NCBI GenBank assembly: GCA_016206485.1
Contig: JACQRL010000385.1
Coordinates: 1 to 36,308 of the forward strand
DNA from: Planctomycetota bacterium
Lineage (GTDB): Bacteria > Planctomycetota > MHYJ01 > JACQRL01 > SBBU01
Length of the DNA stretch: 36,308 nt
Reading direction: 5' to 3'
Part shown: positions 8,236 to 17,348 of the stretch, one piece after another
Numbering within the stretch: the stretch's first letter is position 1
How the letters are laid out: every line of letters starts with the position of its first letter
Notes under the pieces: generated by a model
What the model was told of the DNA's origin: nothing
Databases searched by the model: none
The model's input: the letters and a program-made list of their open reading frames with translations, nothing else
Translations under genes and position numbers: made by a program

Positions 8236-10404
8236 GTGAAAAATTTGATCAAAGATCGCGCAAAATTTCGCGCTACCGTACAGGCGATTCTGGTTCTCTG
8301 TACAATATCAGCAGTAACAAAGCTGCTACCAGCGTCAGAAAAGGTTCTAGACAAATTAGATCTCGCAATTTATGACGTTATGATGAAAAAGCTCGTAAAA
8401 AAACAGGAAAGTATAAACAATGTTGTAAACATTGCGATAACCTCTGAAGATCTGGCTTATTACCAGCGTGAATCAAGAATGGGATGGCCATGGAGCAGAG
8501 CCTTCTACAACCATGTTATCGGTTATTGCCAAAAGGGGAAGGCAAAGGCTCTCATGTTTGATTTACTCTTTACTGACTTCTCACAAGGAGCAGGAGATGA
8601 CACTGACTTCACAGAGGGAGGTCTCAAAAAATGGGACAAGATCTATCTTCTTGGTGAATTTCAGGAGACTGCACCAAAAGATATGCATGAATCTGACCAA
8701 GACTCTGTAAAAAAATATCTTCCAAATCTTTCCGTGCCGGTAACTATAAAAGATCCAAAAATAAAGATCAGAGAATCAAAATATGCAAGGCTCCCCATCG
8801 ACGATATGTGTGATGCCGGATTCAAGCTTGCGCAATCTACAGACTTGCCCGACTTCGATGCAAAAAGCAGAAGATACAATCTCCTGACAAAATATGATAA
8901 CTATTATATTCCTAACGCTGCGCTCAGGATACTCTGGGAGCTGGAAGGAAATCCCCCTGTAGTTATAGAGAACGGTTTTCTGACATTTGGTCAATATCGC
9001 ATCCCAATTGATAACAAATGCCAAATGCTTTTGAAATTTTATGGGGAAGGCAGAACAACATTCAAAACAATCAACACCTCTCACGTAATACAAAACAACT
9101 ATATAATGGACAATGAACCTGAGCAAAAACCGACATTTTCTCCAGAAATTTTTAAAGATAAGATTGTTCTGATAGGCACATATTTTCCCGGGATGGATAT
9201 AAAAAAAGTCCCAACTGATCTTTCTTATCCCGGAGTCGAACTGCACTCAACAGCACTTGTTAACATAATAGCAAAAGATTTCCTCGTCGAACTCCCGAAG
9301 CTCTGGATTATTATCTGGAGCATTTTTTATATTCCGATCTCGGTCTTTACCTTCAGATACATAAAAGCTTTCCTGTGCAAATATGCGCTATACGGTTTGA
9401 TAGGGATACATGTGGGACTTTCGATAGTTTTCTTCATGAACAATGTATGGATCAATGCTGTCCCGCAAATATCCGCAATACTTTCAAGCTTCATAACCGC
9501 AATGGCTCTTAACTATATTCAGGAAGGAAAACAAAAGGCCATGGTTAAGAAAACATTCCAATCATATGTTTCACCTTCGGTCGTTAATAAAATTCTGGAC
9601 AGCTCTAAAAGCCTTAATCTTCAGGGAGAGCGCAAAAGATTAACAGTTATGTTTCTGGATTTCGAAGGTTTTACTACCCTATCAGAAAAATTGCCCGCTG
9701 AAGAGCTTGTCGCACTGCTGAAAAAATACTTCACAAGAATCGGAAAAGAGATATTTGCAACTGAAGGAGTTATAGACAAATTTATCGGTGATGCGGTTAT
9801 AGCATTTTGGGGGGACCCATTACCTCAACCTGACAGTTCACTTCGTGCCTGCAGAACAGCACTACTTGCGCGAAAAGCCATGATAGAATTAAGACAAGAA
9901 ACATCTCATCAGCTTTTTGCCCGCATAGGAATCAACACCGGAGACGCAATCGTCGGAAACATGGGCTCAGATACCCTATTCAACTACACAGTAATGGGAG
10001 ATGAAGTTAATTTCACTTCAAGGCTTGAAGGAGCCAACAAGCAGTTCGGCACCAGAATTTTGATCAGCGAATCCACCCACAATGATGCAAAAGATAACAT
10101 TCTTGTGCGCGAGGTAGGCCCCGTAAAAGTCAAAGGAAAACAAAAGGCTGTTCGAGTCTACGAATTAGTGGGAATTAAAGGAGAAATGGAAATTTTAAAT
10201 GAACAGATCATAAATACTTACAATCAAGGTTTACAGGCATTCAAATCAAACAGATTTGATGACGCGCACAAAATATTTGCATCTATGCTCCAACAAGACA
10301 AAGATGACAAACTTGCAGAATTCTATTGCGACCTCACTAACCAGCTTAAATCTCATGTCAGGACAGTCTCAGATGAATACGTGCACGAATTAACCTCAAA
10401 GTAA
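8236..10404 (+). CDS. CHASE2 domain class III adenylate cyclase
   Basis: N-terminal CHASE2-like region (PWSRAFYNHVIGYCQKGKAKALMFDLLFTDFS), TM segments, and cyclase motifs LTVMFLDFEGFTTLSEKL, DKFIGDAVIAFWGDPL, ARIGINTGDAIVGNMGSDTLFNYTVMGDEVNFTSRLE; TPR-like tail. Confidence 0.93.
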   Translation: MKNLIKDRAKFRATVQAILVLCTISAVTKLLPASEKVLDKLDLAIYDVMMKKLVKKQESINNVVNIAITSEDLAYYQRESRMGWPWSRAFYNHVIGYCQKGKAKALMFDLLFTDFSQGAGDDTDFTEGGLKKWDKIYLLGEFQETAPKDMHESDQDSVKKYLPNLSVPVTIKDPKIKIRESKYARLPIDDMCDAGFKLAQSTDLPDFDAKSRRYNLLTKYDNYYIPNAALRILWELEGNPPVVIENGFLTFGQYRIPIDNKCQMLLKFYGEGRTTFKTINTSHVIQNNYIMDNEPEQKPTFSPEIFKDKIVLIGTYFPGMDIKKVPTDLSYPGVELHSTALVNIIAKDFLVELPKLWIIIWSIFYIPISVFTFRYIKAFLCKYALYGLIGIHVGLSIVFFMNNVWINAVPQISAILSSFITAMALNYIQEGKQKAMVKKTFQSYVSPSVVNKILDSSKSLNLQGERKRLTVMFLDFEGFTTLSEKLPAEELVALLKKYFTRIGKEIFATEGVIDKFIGDAVIAFWGDPLPQPDSSLRACRTALLARKAMIELRQETSHQLFARIGINTGDAIVGNMGSDTLFNYTVMGDEVNFTSRLEGANKQFGTRILISESTHNDAKDNILVREVGPVKVKGKQKAVRVYELVGIKGEMEILNEQIINTYNQGLQAFKSNRFDDAHKIFASMLQQDKDDKLAEFYCDLTNQLKSHVRTVSDEYVHELTSK

Positions 10405-10430
10405 TCAGAAATCAATATATGGAAGTCAGT
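10404..10430. repeat. Degenerate word repeat remnant (ATCAGAAATCAATATATGGAAGTCAG)
   Basis: Immediately follows the cyclase stop codon. Confidence 0.4.
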
Positions 10431-10503
10431 TTGGATAAATATAAGCACACTAACTTAATATTTGCTTTTTTCTGGGCATTGCTAGACTACCCATACATAA
10501 ATT

Positions 10504-11025
10504 ATGTTAAAGCTTCTCTACATAGTTTTACTGTTGAGTTCTGCGGGTGACAAAGACAAGAAAAAGGACAAAGAAAGCAATGAAATCGTAGTCAGCATAA
10601 AATACGCTCAAATAAAAGAAAAACCTGATCGTGCATCTAAGACAATCAAAGAGGTTACAGAAGGAACAATTCTTAAAGTATTGGAAAAAACCAGCAGCTG
10701 GAGCAAGGTAGAGTTTGAGACAGGAAAGTTTGGCTATGTCCACATCAGCGCATGCAATACAAAAAAAGCTTATATCCCGTCAGAAACAGCAAAAACTTCA
10801 GGAGATGTATCAAAAATTCAGGAATCAGCAGCAGCAAAAGGATTCAGTAAAGATATTGAACAGAAATTTAAGGCAGAAAATAAATTAGACGATCAATACA
10901 GGATTCTCGATGAACAAATAATCGCGAAACCCGCTTTTAAACGCAGGGGAACCAACAACACAGTTTCAGCCGATGAAATTGCAAAAGAACTGGAAGAGTT
11001 TCTAAAACAAGGAGGTTTAAAATGA
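10504..11025 (+). CDS. Secreted bacterial SH3 (SH3b) domain protein
   Basis: Signal peptide; IVVSIKYAQIKEKPDRASKTIKEVTEGTILKVLEKTSSWSKVEFETGKFGYVHISA matches the SH3b pattern. Confidence 0.78.
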   Translation: MLKLLYIVLLLSSAGDKDKKKDKESNEIVVSIKYAQIKEKPDRASKTIKEVTEGTILKVLEKTSSWSKVEFETGKFGYVHISACNTKKAYIPSETAKTSGDVSKIQESAAAKGFSKDIEQKFKAENKLDDQYRILDEQIIAKPAFKRRGTNNTVSADEIAKELEEFLKQGGLK

Positions 11026-11906
11026 GTTTAAAGTTTAAAATGGCCTCTTTGTTGCTAGTTTCAATGCTGTTGACATCCTGTATGACATCTTCCAAAGGGG
11101 AGGTTGTACTTTCGGAATCTCAGGAATATTATGCCGGAAGAGCAGCAGCCGCAAAATCTCTGACAGCTCTTAAGGTCTATAATGAAAAAGATCCGCAACT
11201 TCTCGATTACATAACGAGAATAGGTTATGCCATAGTTCTCAATTCAGACAGGGCGGAAATGTACGAAGGATATAATTTCGCTATCATAGAAGATGATCAA
11301 ATAAATGGATTTACTTTCCCAAGCGGATTTGTCTTTATATCCACCGGAGCGATAAAACATGCAAAAAATGAAGATGAACTTGCAGCAATTCTTGCACACG
11401 AAATTGCGCACGTAAATCTGCGTCATCCCGAGGTCGCTACTATTAATGAACTCAAGAAAGGAGAAACAGCAAAAATGCTGGCCGAAGGCGCGAAAATAGG
11501 AATGACGATTTTCAACATCCTTCAGGCATCGAAAAACAAAGAACCGAAATTTTCTGAAAAGGATATTGAAAAGTTATCCGGAGCTCTTGGAGGCGTTGCC
11601 GACCAGCTCGGAACTGTGGTTGTAAAAGGTTATGAACGAGATCAGGAGCTTGAAGCAGACGATCTTGGTTTAGAACTGCTGGCAAGAACAGGATACAACC
11701 CAGTAGCACTAAGAAATTATATTGAGCGTCTTGGGAAACAGAGCTCATCTGCAAAAGGCTGGCTCAACAATGGACATCCAGATCCAAAAGACCGCATTGT
11801 CAGAATCAATGAGCTGATAAAGAAAAATAACTACCAAGAAAAAGATGTATCACCTAGAATAAATCGCTTCAATACATATACAGCTAAAGTCAGGTCGAAT
11901 CAATAA
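11022..11906 (+). CDS. M48 family metalloprotease, putative lipoprotein
   Basis: Lipobox LLTSC; AAILAHEIAHVNLRHPE (HExxH), downstream ELEADDLGLELLARTGYNP (third ligand ExxxD). ATGA overlap with the upstream SH3b gene. Confidence 0.93.
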   Translation: MSLKFKMASLLLVSMLLTSCMTSSKGEVVLSESQEYYAGRAAAAKSLTALKVYNEKDPQLLDYITRIGYAIVLNSDRAEMYEGYNFAIIEDDQINGFTFPSGFVFISTGAIKHAKNEDELAAILAHEIAHVNLRHPEVATINELKKGETAKMLAEGAKIGMTIFNILQASKNKEPKFSEKDIEKLSGALGGVADQLGTVVVKGYERDQELEADDLGLELLARTGYNPVALRNYIERLGKQSSSAKGWLNNGHPDPKDRIVRINELIKKNNYQEKDVSPRINRFNTYTAKVRSNQ

Positions 11907-11907
11907 T

Positions 11908-11940
11908 CTAGAATACTCTAGTCAGAATACAGGAATCAGG
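11908..11940. repeat. Degenerate word repeat (CTAGAATACTCTAGTCAGAATACAGGAATCAGG)
   Basis: Same word lexicon as other loci. Confidence 0.5.
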
Positions 11941-11953
11941 CGTCCTTAATTGC

Positions 11954-12391
11954 ATGAAAGATAAGATAGTTATAACTGCCTTGATAGTTTTATGCGCAGT
12001 TATTATAGGTATTGCGTCTATATATGGCTGTTCTCAGATGGCAAAGCATTCAGAAATTAGCAAACTCAAAGAAACTGATGAAGTCGAAATTAAAGAGATT
12101 AACCTATTATCAGATTCATCCCAACCTATACCGCCGACTAAAACCTCAATAAGTGACAAAAAAATTATCCAGGAAATAATAAACATAATAGAAAAGACAC
12201 CGAGCAATGATAATCCCTTTACATCTTACCGATGCTCCTGCCTATATCTGAAATTCATCAATTTTAAAAAAGATGGGGAAAATATTATGGAGCTGAAAAT
12301 CTCAGACCATTGCATTATGTTTCCGTCGGACCGGGAGCTGCATACAAAGAAACTATACGCTTACCTGAAACCTTACTTTACAATTAAGTAA
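11954..12391 (+). CDS. Small membrane-anchored/exported protein, CxC family copy 1
   Basis: N-terminal TM/lipobox-like SIYGC; RCSCLYLKFINFKKDGENIMELKISDHCIMFPSDRELHTKKLYAYL aligns with the next gene. Confidence 0.75.
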   Translation: MKDKIVITALIVLCAVIIGIASIYGCSQMAKHSEISKLKETDEVEIKEINLLSDSSQPIPPTKTSISDKKIIQEIINIIEKTPSNDNPFTSYRCSCLYLKFINFKKDGENIMELKISDHCIMFPSDRELHTKKLYAYLKPYFTIK

Positions 12392-12498
12392 AAGTCTAAT
12401 CTACCGCGAGCATACCACAATATCACAATGACTTAAAAAATACATAACAATTCCGAATAATTACAAGCCGCTGTAGAAAAATAAACGTACTTGATTAT

Positions 12499-12960
12499 AT
12501 GAAAAACCGCACAAAAACAATCATCATTATTACTGCTTCAATCCTGACATCAGCTACCGTGATATTAGTCTACTACTCAATTTTTCTGACAACCCTTGAT
12601 AGATTATGTGAAGCAGATCAAGTAACGATAATTCCAGGCCTTTTGCAATTGCAATTGGCACCAGGTGGATTAGTAGATCCTAAATCCTCATGGGTACTGG
12701 ATGAACCTCCCACACAAATTCATGACAAGGATAAAATTAACGAAATAATAAAAACGATAAAATCAATTTATGGCTATTATTTCCCAATTAAATCAAACTG
12801 CACATGTACCTATATATCATACATTGAATTCAAAAAGGAAAATAACCCTCTGGGCAAAGTTTACTTCACTCCCAATTGTGTGAAACTTCCATCAGGAGAT
12901 AAATTACACTCAGACAATCTATTCAAATATTTGATTACACTTGGTAAAATCTTCCGCTAA
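12499..12960 (+). CDS. Small membrane-anchored protein, CxC family copy 2
   Basis: N-terminal TM; CTCTYISYIEFKKENNPLGKVYFTPNCVKLPSGDKLHSDNLFKYL aligns with copy 1. Confidence 0.75.
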   Translation: MKNRTKTIIIITASILTSATVILVYYSIFLTTLDRLCEADQVTIIPGLLQLQLAPGGLVDPKSSWVLDEPPTQIHDKDKINEIIKTIKSIYGYYFPIKSNCTCTYISYIEFKKENNPLGKVYFTPNCVKLPSGDKLHSDNLFKYLITLGKIFR

Positions 12961-12969
12961 TCAGTTGTT

Positions 12970-13002
12970 TCCTGTAACTTGCAGCTCGTAACCCGGAACC
13001 TA
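12970..13002. repeat. Degenerate word repeat (CTGTAACTTGCAGCTCGTAACCCGGAACC)
   Basis: GTAACTTGC/GTAACCCG words, same class as 6371-6390 and 18057-18090. Confidence 0.5.
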
Positions 13003-13866
13003 TTGTAAACCTTTGATCTTTGCTTCCAGATCCTGAACTGCCTGCTGGAGATTGAGCGCCTTTGCAATTGTTAATGCGCGGTCATAATACTCTTTCGCTG
13101 CTTTTTTATCTGAAGTCTCTGTGATCATACCGAGTTCTTTCAAATCTTTAAGTATAGCTACAGAAATCTCGCTCGCCTTATCTAACTCGAGGGCTTTATC
13201 TGCAAATGTTTTCGCCTTTGCAAGATCTCCCTTTAACCTTGAGACCTGAGCCTTTGCAAGATAAACAGATGCGACACCCCCAAATTCTTCGCTTTTTTCA
13301 TACAAGGGCAATACCTGGTCAGCCAGCTTATCAGCCTCATCTAATTTGTTTTTCTTAATACTAATAAACGCCTTTCCTGTTAATATTCTGGCTCGCTCCA
13401 GATTGCTCGATTTTTCTGTCAGGAACTTCTCCGCACTATCAAAATCACTTTCTGACTGATCAAGTTTGTTCATTTCCAACAGTATTGATCCACGGTTGGT
13501 CAGACAGCGTCCTTCAGAGACCTTATCCTGTAACAATACATACGAATCAATCGCTTTATTCACTGCCTCTAGAGCATCGCTATATTTACCCAGTTGATAA
13601 CTTACAACAGCAATATTGTTCGCAACTCTTGCCATATCCTTTTGGCGGTCTACCTTGGCAAAATGAGTATATGCATCTTTGTACTTAGTTAATGCCTCTC
13701 TAAACTTTCTATTTCTGTAATCAAGATGAGCTTCTCTGCTCAGCTGATCTCCCTTGAAACTGGGAGGTTCGGCAGGAGGAGAAGAACCGCAACCCACTAA
13801 CATAAAAGAATATAGAATACAGAATAGAGAATATAGGAACAAATATCTTGTCATCTTACACCTCAT
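13000..13866 (-). CDS. TPR-repeat lipoprotein, last gene of Mla-like operon
   Basis: Lipobox MLVGC; TPR units (ARVANNIAVVSYQLGKYSDALEAVNKAIDSYVLL). TAATG overlap with the MCE gene. Confidence 0.88.
   Translation of the reverse strand: MRCKMTRYLFLYSLFCILYSFMLVGCGSSPPAEPPSFKGDQLSREAHLDYRNRKFREALTKYKDAYTHFAKVDRQKDMARVANNIAVVSYQLGKYSDALEAVNKAIDSYVLLQDKVSEGRCLTNRGSILLEMNKLDQSESDFDSAEKFLTEKSSNLERARILTGKAFISIKKNKLDEADKLADQVLPLYEKSEEFGGVASVYLAKAQVSRLKGDLAKAKTFADKALELDKASEISVAILKDLKELGMITETSDKKAAKEYYDRALTIAKALNLQQAVQDLEAKIKGLQ
13808..13838. repeat. GAATA-word repeat lying inside the TPR lipoprotein signal peptide
   Basis: AATATAGAATACAGAATAGAGAATATAGG; its reverse complement encodes the signal peptide core LYSLFCILYS. 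Confidence 0.65.
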
Positions 13867-14807
13867 TATTGCCCGCAGATTGGATTAATTCCAAGAAGTT
13901 CGTCTTCAGTAGGCTGGCTGAAGGCTGAACTTATTGGCCATACTCGTTTTAAACCATCTACAACTTCACGACCGCTGGCCGCTGTCTCTGTACCATACCT
14001 TGTAAGTTCAGGTAATTGAGCTGTAGTTTTATTCAGATCTAAAAGCATACTATTGAGCCTTTCAAACATTATCTTTGTCTGCTGCAGCAGCTCTGCAGAC
14101 TGATCTTGCATCCTCAATATCTTATCATAAAGTTCCCTGTCGCTAAGAAGCGCGCCAACTGTTCCCTTTGGACTATTAACATTCTGAAGCGTTGTATTCA
14201 ACTGCCCCGTCAACCTTTCAACATTTTTAAGTAAATTTAATGTCGTTTCTCCGGTTAGGGATTCAACATTTCGAAGTGTAGTTAGTATTGAATTATAAAA
14301 TGCTCCCTTATCATTGAGCATCTTGCCAACCGTATGATCCTGATTATTCAATGAGTCTACAAGATTTTTTGCGCTATCGGTAATCTCTGCAACTGCATCC
14401 TTGAACGGCTCGAACCTGAGCTCATCCATCTCAGAAATTTCCGGAGAATCAGCATCTCCCGGTTTTATTTCAATGAAAGATTCTCCTATAACTGTAGATC
14501 TGAGCATTGCGGCAGAATTTGTCCTGATAAATTTCAGATGCTTTTTTCTGAACTGCATGACTACACGTACCTTCAAATCATCCTGCAGTGAGACTTCTTT
14601 TACAGTTCCAACATTAAAATCGAGCATCTTGACCGGCGCACCCTGTCTCAGATTGTGCGATCGCGACATGAACATGAAAGCGTTTACATTATCGGAAAAG
14701 AGCTGAGAAGGACCTCCTTTAACAACGAACACAACAATAAGCAGACCAATTGCCCCTCCAGCCAAACCTCCAACCCACAACTCAAATTTGCGAAGACGCC
14801 AGTCCAT
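13866..14807 (-). CDS. mlaD: MCE/MlaD family lipid-transport substrate-binding protein
   Basis: N-terminal TM; FMSRSHNLRQGAPVKMLDFNVGTVKEVSLQDDLKVRVVMQF MCE domain; SD AAGGAGG. Confidence 0.92.
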   Translation of the reverse strand: MDWRLRKFELWVGGLAGGAIGLLIVVFVVKGGPSQLFSDNVNAFMFMSRSHNLRQGAPVKMLDFNVGTVKEVSLQDDLKVRVVMQFRKKHLKFIRTNSAAMLRSTVIGESFIEIKPGDADSPEISEMDELRFEPFKDAVAEITDSAKNLVDSLNNQDHTVGKMLNDKGAFYNSILTTLRNVESLTGETTLNLLKNVERLTGQLNTTLQNVNSPKGTVGALLSDRELYDKILRMQDQSAELLQQTKIMFERLNSMLLDLNKTTAQLPELTRYGTETAASGREVVDGLKRVWPISSAFSQPTEDELLGINPICGQ

Positions 14808-14827
14808 ATAACCTCCTTACATCTAAC

Positions 14828-15541
14828 TCATAAACTAAATTTCTTCTTTAATTCCAATATTTCGTTCACCCATGGATCAGAAATAACTTCATCTGGTTTC
14901 CCCACAACTGAAAACTTCCCATCCTTCAATATCGCAATTCTATCAGCAACTCTTGATTCAGGATCGATATGAGTTGAAAATAACAGAACTGAAATATTTT
15001 CCTCCTCACAAAGAGATTTAATAAGGTCTAGCAGCTTTAATCCTTCAAGCGCATCTATATCGTGCAGAAGTCCATCAACAATCAAAAATTGCGGTCTTGC
15101 AATCAATGCTCGAGCTATCGCTACACGTCTTCTTACCCCACTGCTTATCTGAGAAGGGAGATTTTTGACAAAAGGATTGATACCAAATCCGCTGCATATT
15201 TTATCTATTCTTTCTTTTTCATAATATTTTTGAAGTTCAGGATGATATCTAAGCTTTAATACAATGTTTTCTACAACTGTTCGATTGCTGATCAGCCCGG
15301 AATTTGATGCAACGTATTCAACTCCATGCTGATACTTTGAAACTGAAATCCCATTTACAAGGATATCTCCCATAGTGGGAACAAGAAGTCCTGCGCAAAG
15401 CTTTGCGAGTGTAGTTTTTCCTGATGCATTCGGACCGGCTATCAGGACTATTTCTCCTTCATCTACCAATAAATCAATATTGTTAATAATTGGTTTCTTT
15501 TCATTCGAATAGAATACTCCTTTTAACTCAATCTGATTCAT
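14828..15541 (-). CDS. mlaF: ABC transporter ATP-binding protein (MlaF-like)
   Basis: Walker A AGPNASGKTT, signature SSGVRRRVAIARAL, Walker B FLIVDGLL. Start corrected to MNQIELKG (ATGA overlap with mlaE); the listed ORF start at 15673 is inside mlaE. Confidence 0.9.
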   Translation of the reverse strand: MNQIELKGVFYSNEKKPIINNIDLLVDEGEIVLIAGPNASGKTTLAKLCAGLLVPTMGDILVNGISVSKYQHGVEYVASNSGLISNRTVVENIVLKLRYHPELQKYYEKERIDKICSGFGINPFVKNLPSQISSGVRRRVAIARALIARPQFLIVDGLLHDIDALEGLKLLDLIKSLCEEENISVLLFSTHIDPESRVADRIAILKDGKFSVVGKPDEVISDPWVNEILELKKKFSL

Positions 15542-16308
15542 AACATATATAAGAACATCGCCATTACGGCAGAAAATACTATAACCGCAAACAAAGAGTG
15601 GACCATTGCCCTGCTCACCGCACGTGGAATTTCCGTAAGAGAAGGGATGATTTCGAGCCCTTTTATACAGCAAATCGTTGTTATAAGGATCCCATTCCCC
15701 ATATTTTTTATAATAAATGAAGCCAGCATAGATAAACTCAGCTCATCCTGTATCCTGCCAAGATATATTGGCAAAGGAACCCCTGCCTGAAAGTAGATAA
15801 GAAGAGCTTCAACCGAGATTGTTATCACGGCAAAATAAACAGATAAAACGATCGTCGCAAAAGTTATTCCAAGAAGTCTGGGGTAAATCAGAAATCTAAA
15901 TATGTTTATCCCAAGCGCCCTGTAAGTATTTATTTCTTCATTATAAACCAAGGTTGCAAGCTCGACAGCAACAGCACTTCCCGATCTGCCAAGAACTATT
16001 ATCGCAGTTGTAAGAGGAGCAAGCTCAAGAATAACGCTCCTGAAAAAAACTTTATCTACAAGCTCAGGATTTCCAACACTAGACAGTAAAAAAGAGATCT
16101 GAATACCCGCACCAAGCCCTATAATTGCGGCAAACATTGATATGAGCCAGAAAGCCTGCACTCCTGTAAAGTAAACCTGTTTTATCACCTCTTCGAAAAC
16201 AAGCGCTTTACCTTTCTCTCTATTTTTCCAAACCTCCCACAAAGTCAGAAAGAAAACCCGGATGATTTGTATGACAAATGCAAACGGATAAACAAAAGCT
16301 CTGATCAT
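15538..16308 (-). CDS. mlaE: MlaE-type ABC transporter permease
   Basis: GLGAGIQISFLLSSVGN, ELAPLTTAIIVLGRSGSAVAVELATLVYNEEINTYRALGINIFRFLIYPRL are MlaE/YrbE signatures. Confidence 0.95.
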   Translation of the reverse strand: MIRAFVYPFAFVIQIIRVFFLTLWEVWKNREKGKALVFEEVIKQVYFTGVQAFWLISMFAAIIGLGAGIQISFLLSSVGNPELVDKVFFRSVILELAPLTTAIIVLGRSGSAVAVELATLVYNEEINTYRALGINIFRFLIYPRLLGITFATIVLSVYFAVITISVEALLIYFQAGVPLPIYLGRIQDELSLSMLASFIIKNMGNGILITTICCIKGLEIIPSLTEIPRAVSRAMVHSLFAVIVFSAVMAMFLYML

Positions 16309-16315
16309 TCTGTGG

Positions 16316-16321
16316 ATTATA
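16316..16321 (-). promoter_or_regulatory. -10 box (TATAAT) for mlaE, 7 nt from ATG
   Basis: Minus strand TATAATccacagaATG in the Add-MlaE gap. Confidence 0.5.
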
Positions 16322-16340
16322 TATTATCGGTAATTTAAAT

Positions 16341-17348
16341 CTATAATGAGACCAGCCCTTCGATATATTTCTTTCGTTCCGATGGAAGAAAAACTGCCTC
16401 ACAAGAATTATGCAAAAGTGTTTTGATATCGCTTTCTTTAATAGATGAGTTTTTGATTGATGTCTCAAATTCATTGCTGAGCGAAGTTCCGGAAATTTGC
16501 GGATTATCTGTATTCAGGGTTACCTTTATTCCGCGCCTGAGCATTTCCCTGACCGGGTGAGGTTCTGTACCGCTCCATCCTCCTGTATGCCTGTTGCTTG
16601 TAGGGCAAACTTCAAACGTGACATTTCTTTTAGATGCAAGCTTAACGACTTCATCATCTTCAAGTACAAATATGCCATGTCCAATGCGATCACAGTTAAA
16701 TTCTTCAATTGCCTGTCTGATGTTTACTGACCCGCCCCTGACTTCACCGGCATGAATAGTAAGACCCATCCCCTTTTTCTTTGCCCTGTTAAATGATCCG
16801 CCAAACTCGGAGGCATCGCCTACAAATTCATTGCCGGCAAGATCAATCCCTGAAAATAATTCTCCTGCTGATCCTATTGCAAGTTCAAGCACAGGTTCCT
16901 GGAGCTTGAAATCAAAGTGACGTACAACAGTTACAATGAAAGAAAGTTGTACACCAAAAGATTTTGCAGCCCTGCGCGAGGCGCCTATAACCCACTCTGC
17001 GACCTTTTCATACTGGAAATTTTCTCTTCTTGCGAACGGGATCGGGCTGAAGCGGATTTCAAGATACTTAATACCATCCTGAGCGGCATCAGCAACTGCC
17101 TCGTATGCAGCACGCTCGATAACCTCCCTGCTAACCCAAAAATTTCTTATAAAATTGAACTTTCCAAGATAATTCAAAAAACTCGAAGGATCGCGCTGTG
17201 TTATTTTATAGTATTGAGCAAGTTTTTGATGGTTGTCAGTCGGAAGTGGAATGCGGAACTCTTTTGATATATCCATTAAAGTGTTCATTTTTACCGCGCC
17301 TTCAAGATGTCTGTGCAGATCAATCTTTGGAAGTTTCTTGAAATCCAT
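16341..17348 (-). CDS. add: Adenosine deaminase family protein
   Basis: LPKIDLHRHLEGAV, YLEIRFSP, GLTIHAGEV, RIGHGI, FEVCPTSN, VTLNTDNPQISGTSLSNEF. Confidence 0.95.
   Translation of the reverse strand: MDFKKLPKIDLHRHLEGAVKMNTLMDISKEFRIPLPTDNHQKLAQYYKITQRDPSSFLNYLGKFNFIRNFWVSREVIERAAYEAVADAAQDGIKYLEIRFSPIPFARRENFQYEKVAEWVIGASRRAAKSFGVQLSFIVTVVRHFDFKLQEPVLELAIGSAGELFSGIDLAGNEFVGDASEFGGSFNRAKKKGMGLTIHAGEVRGGSVNIRQAIEEFNCDRIGHGIFVLEDDEVVKLASKRNVTFEVCPTSNRHTGGWSGTEPHPVREMLRRGIKVTLNTDNPQISGTSLSNEFETSIKNSSIKESDIKTLLHNSCEAVFLPSERKKYIEGLVSL

Noticed and set aside
8661-9246. Minus-strand ORFs antisense to the cyclase
   Set aside because: Shadow ORFs within a well-supported gene.
15542-15673. N-terminal 44 residues of the listed mlaF ORF
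   Set aside because: Overlaps mlaE out of frame; the MNQIELKG start with ATGA overlap is far better supported.
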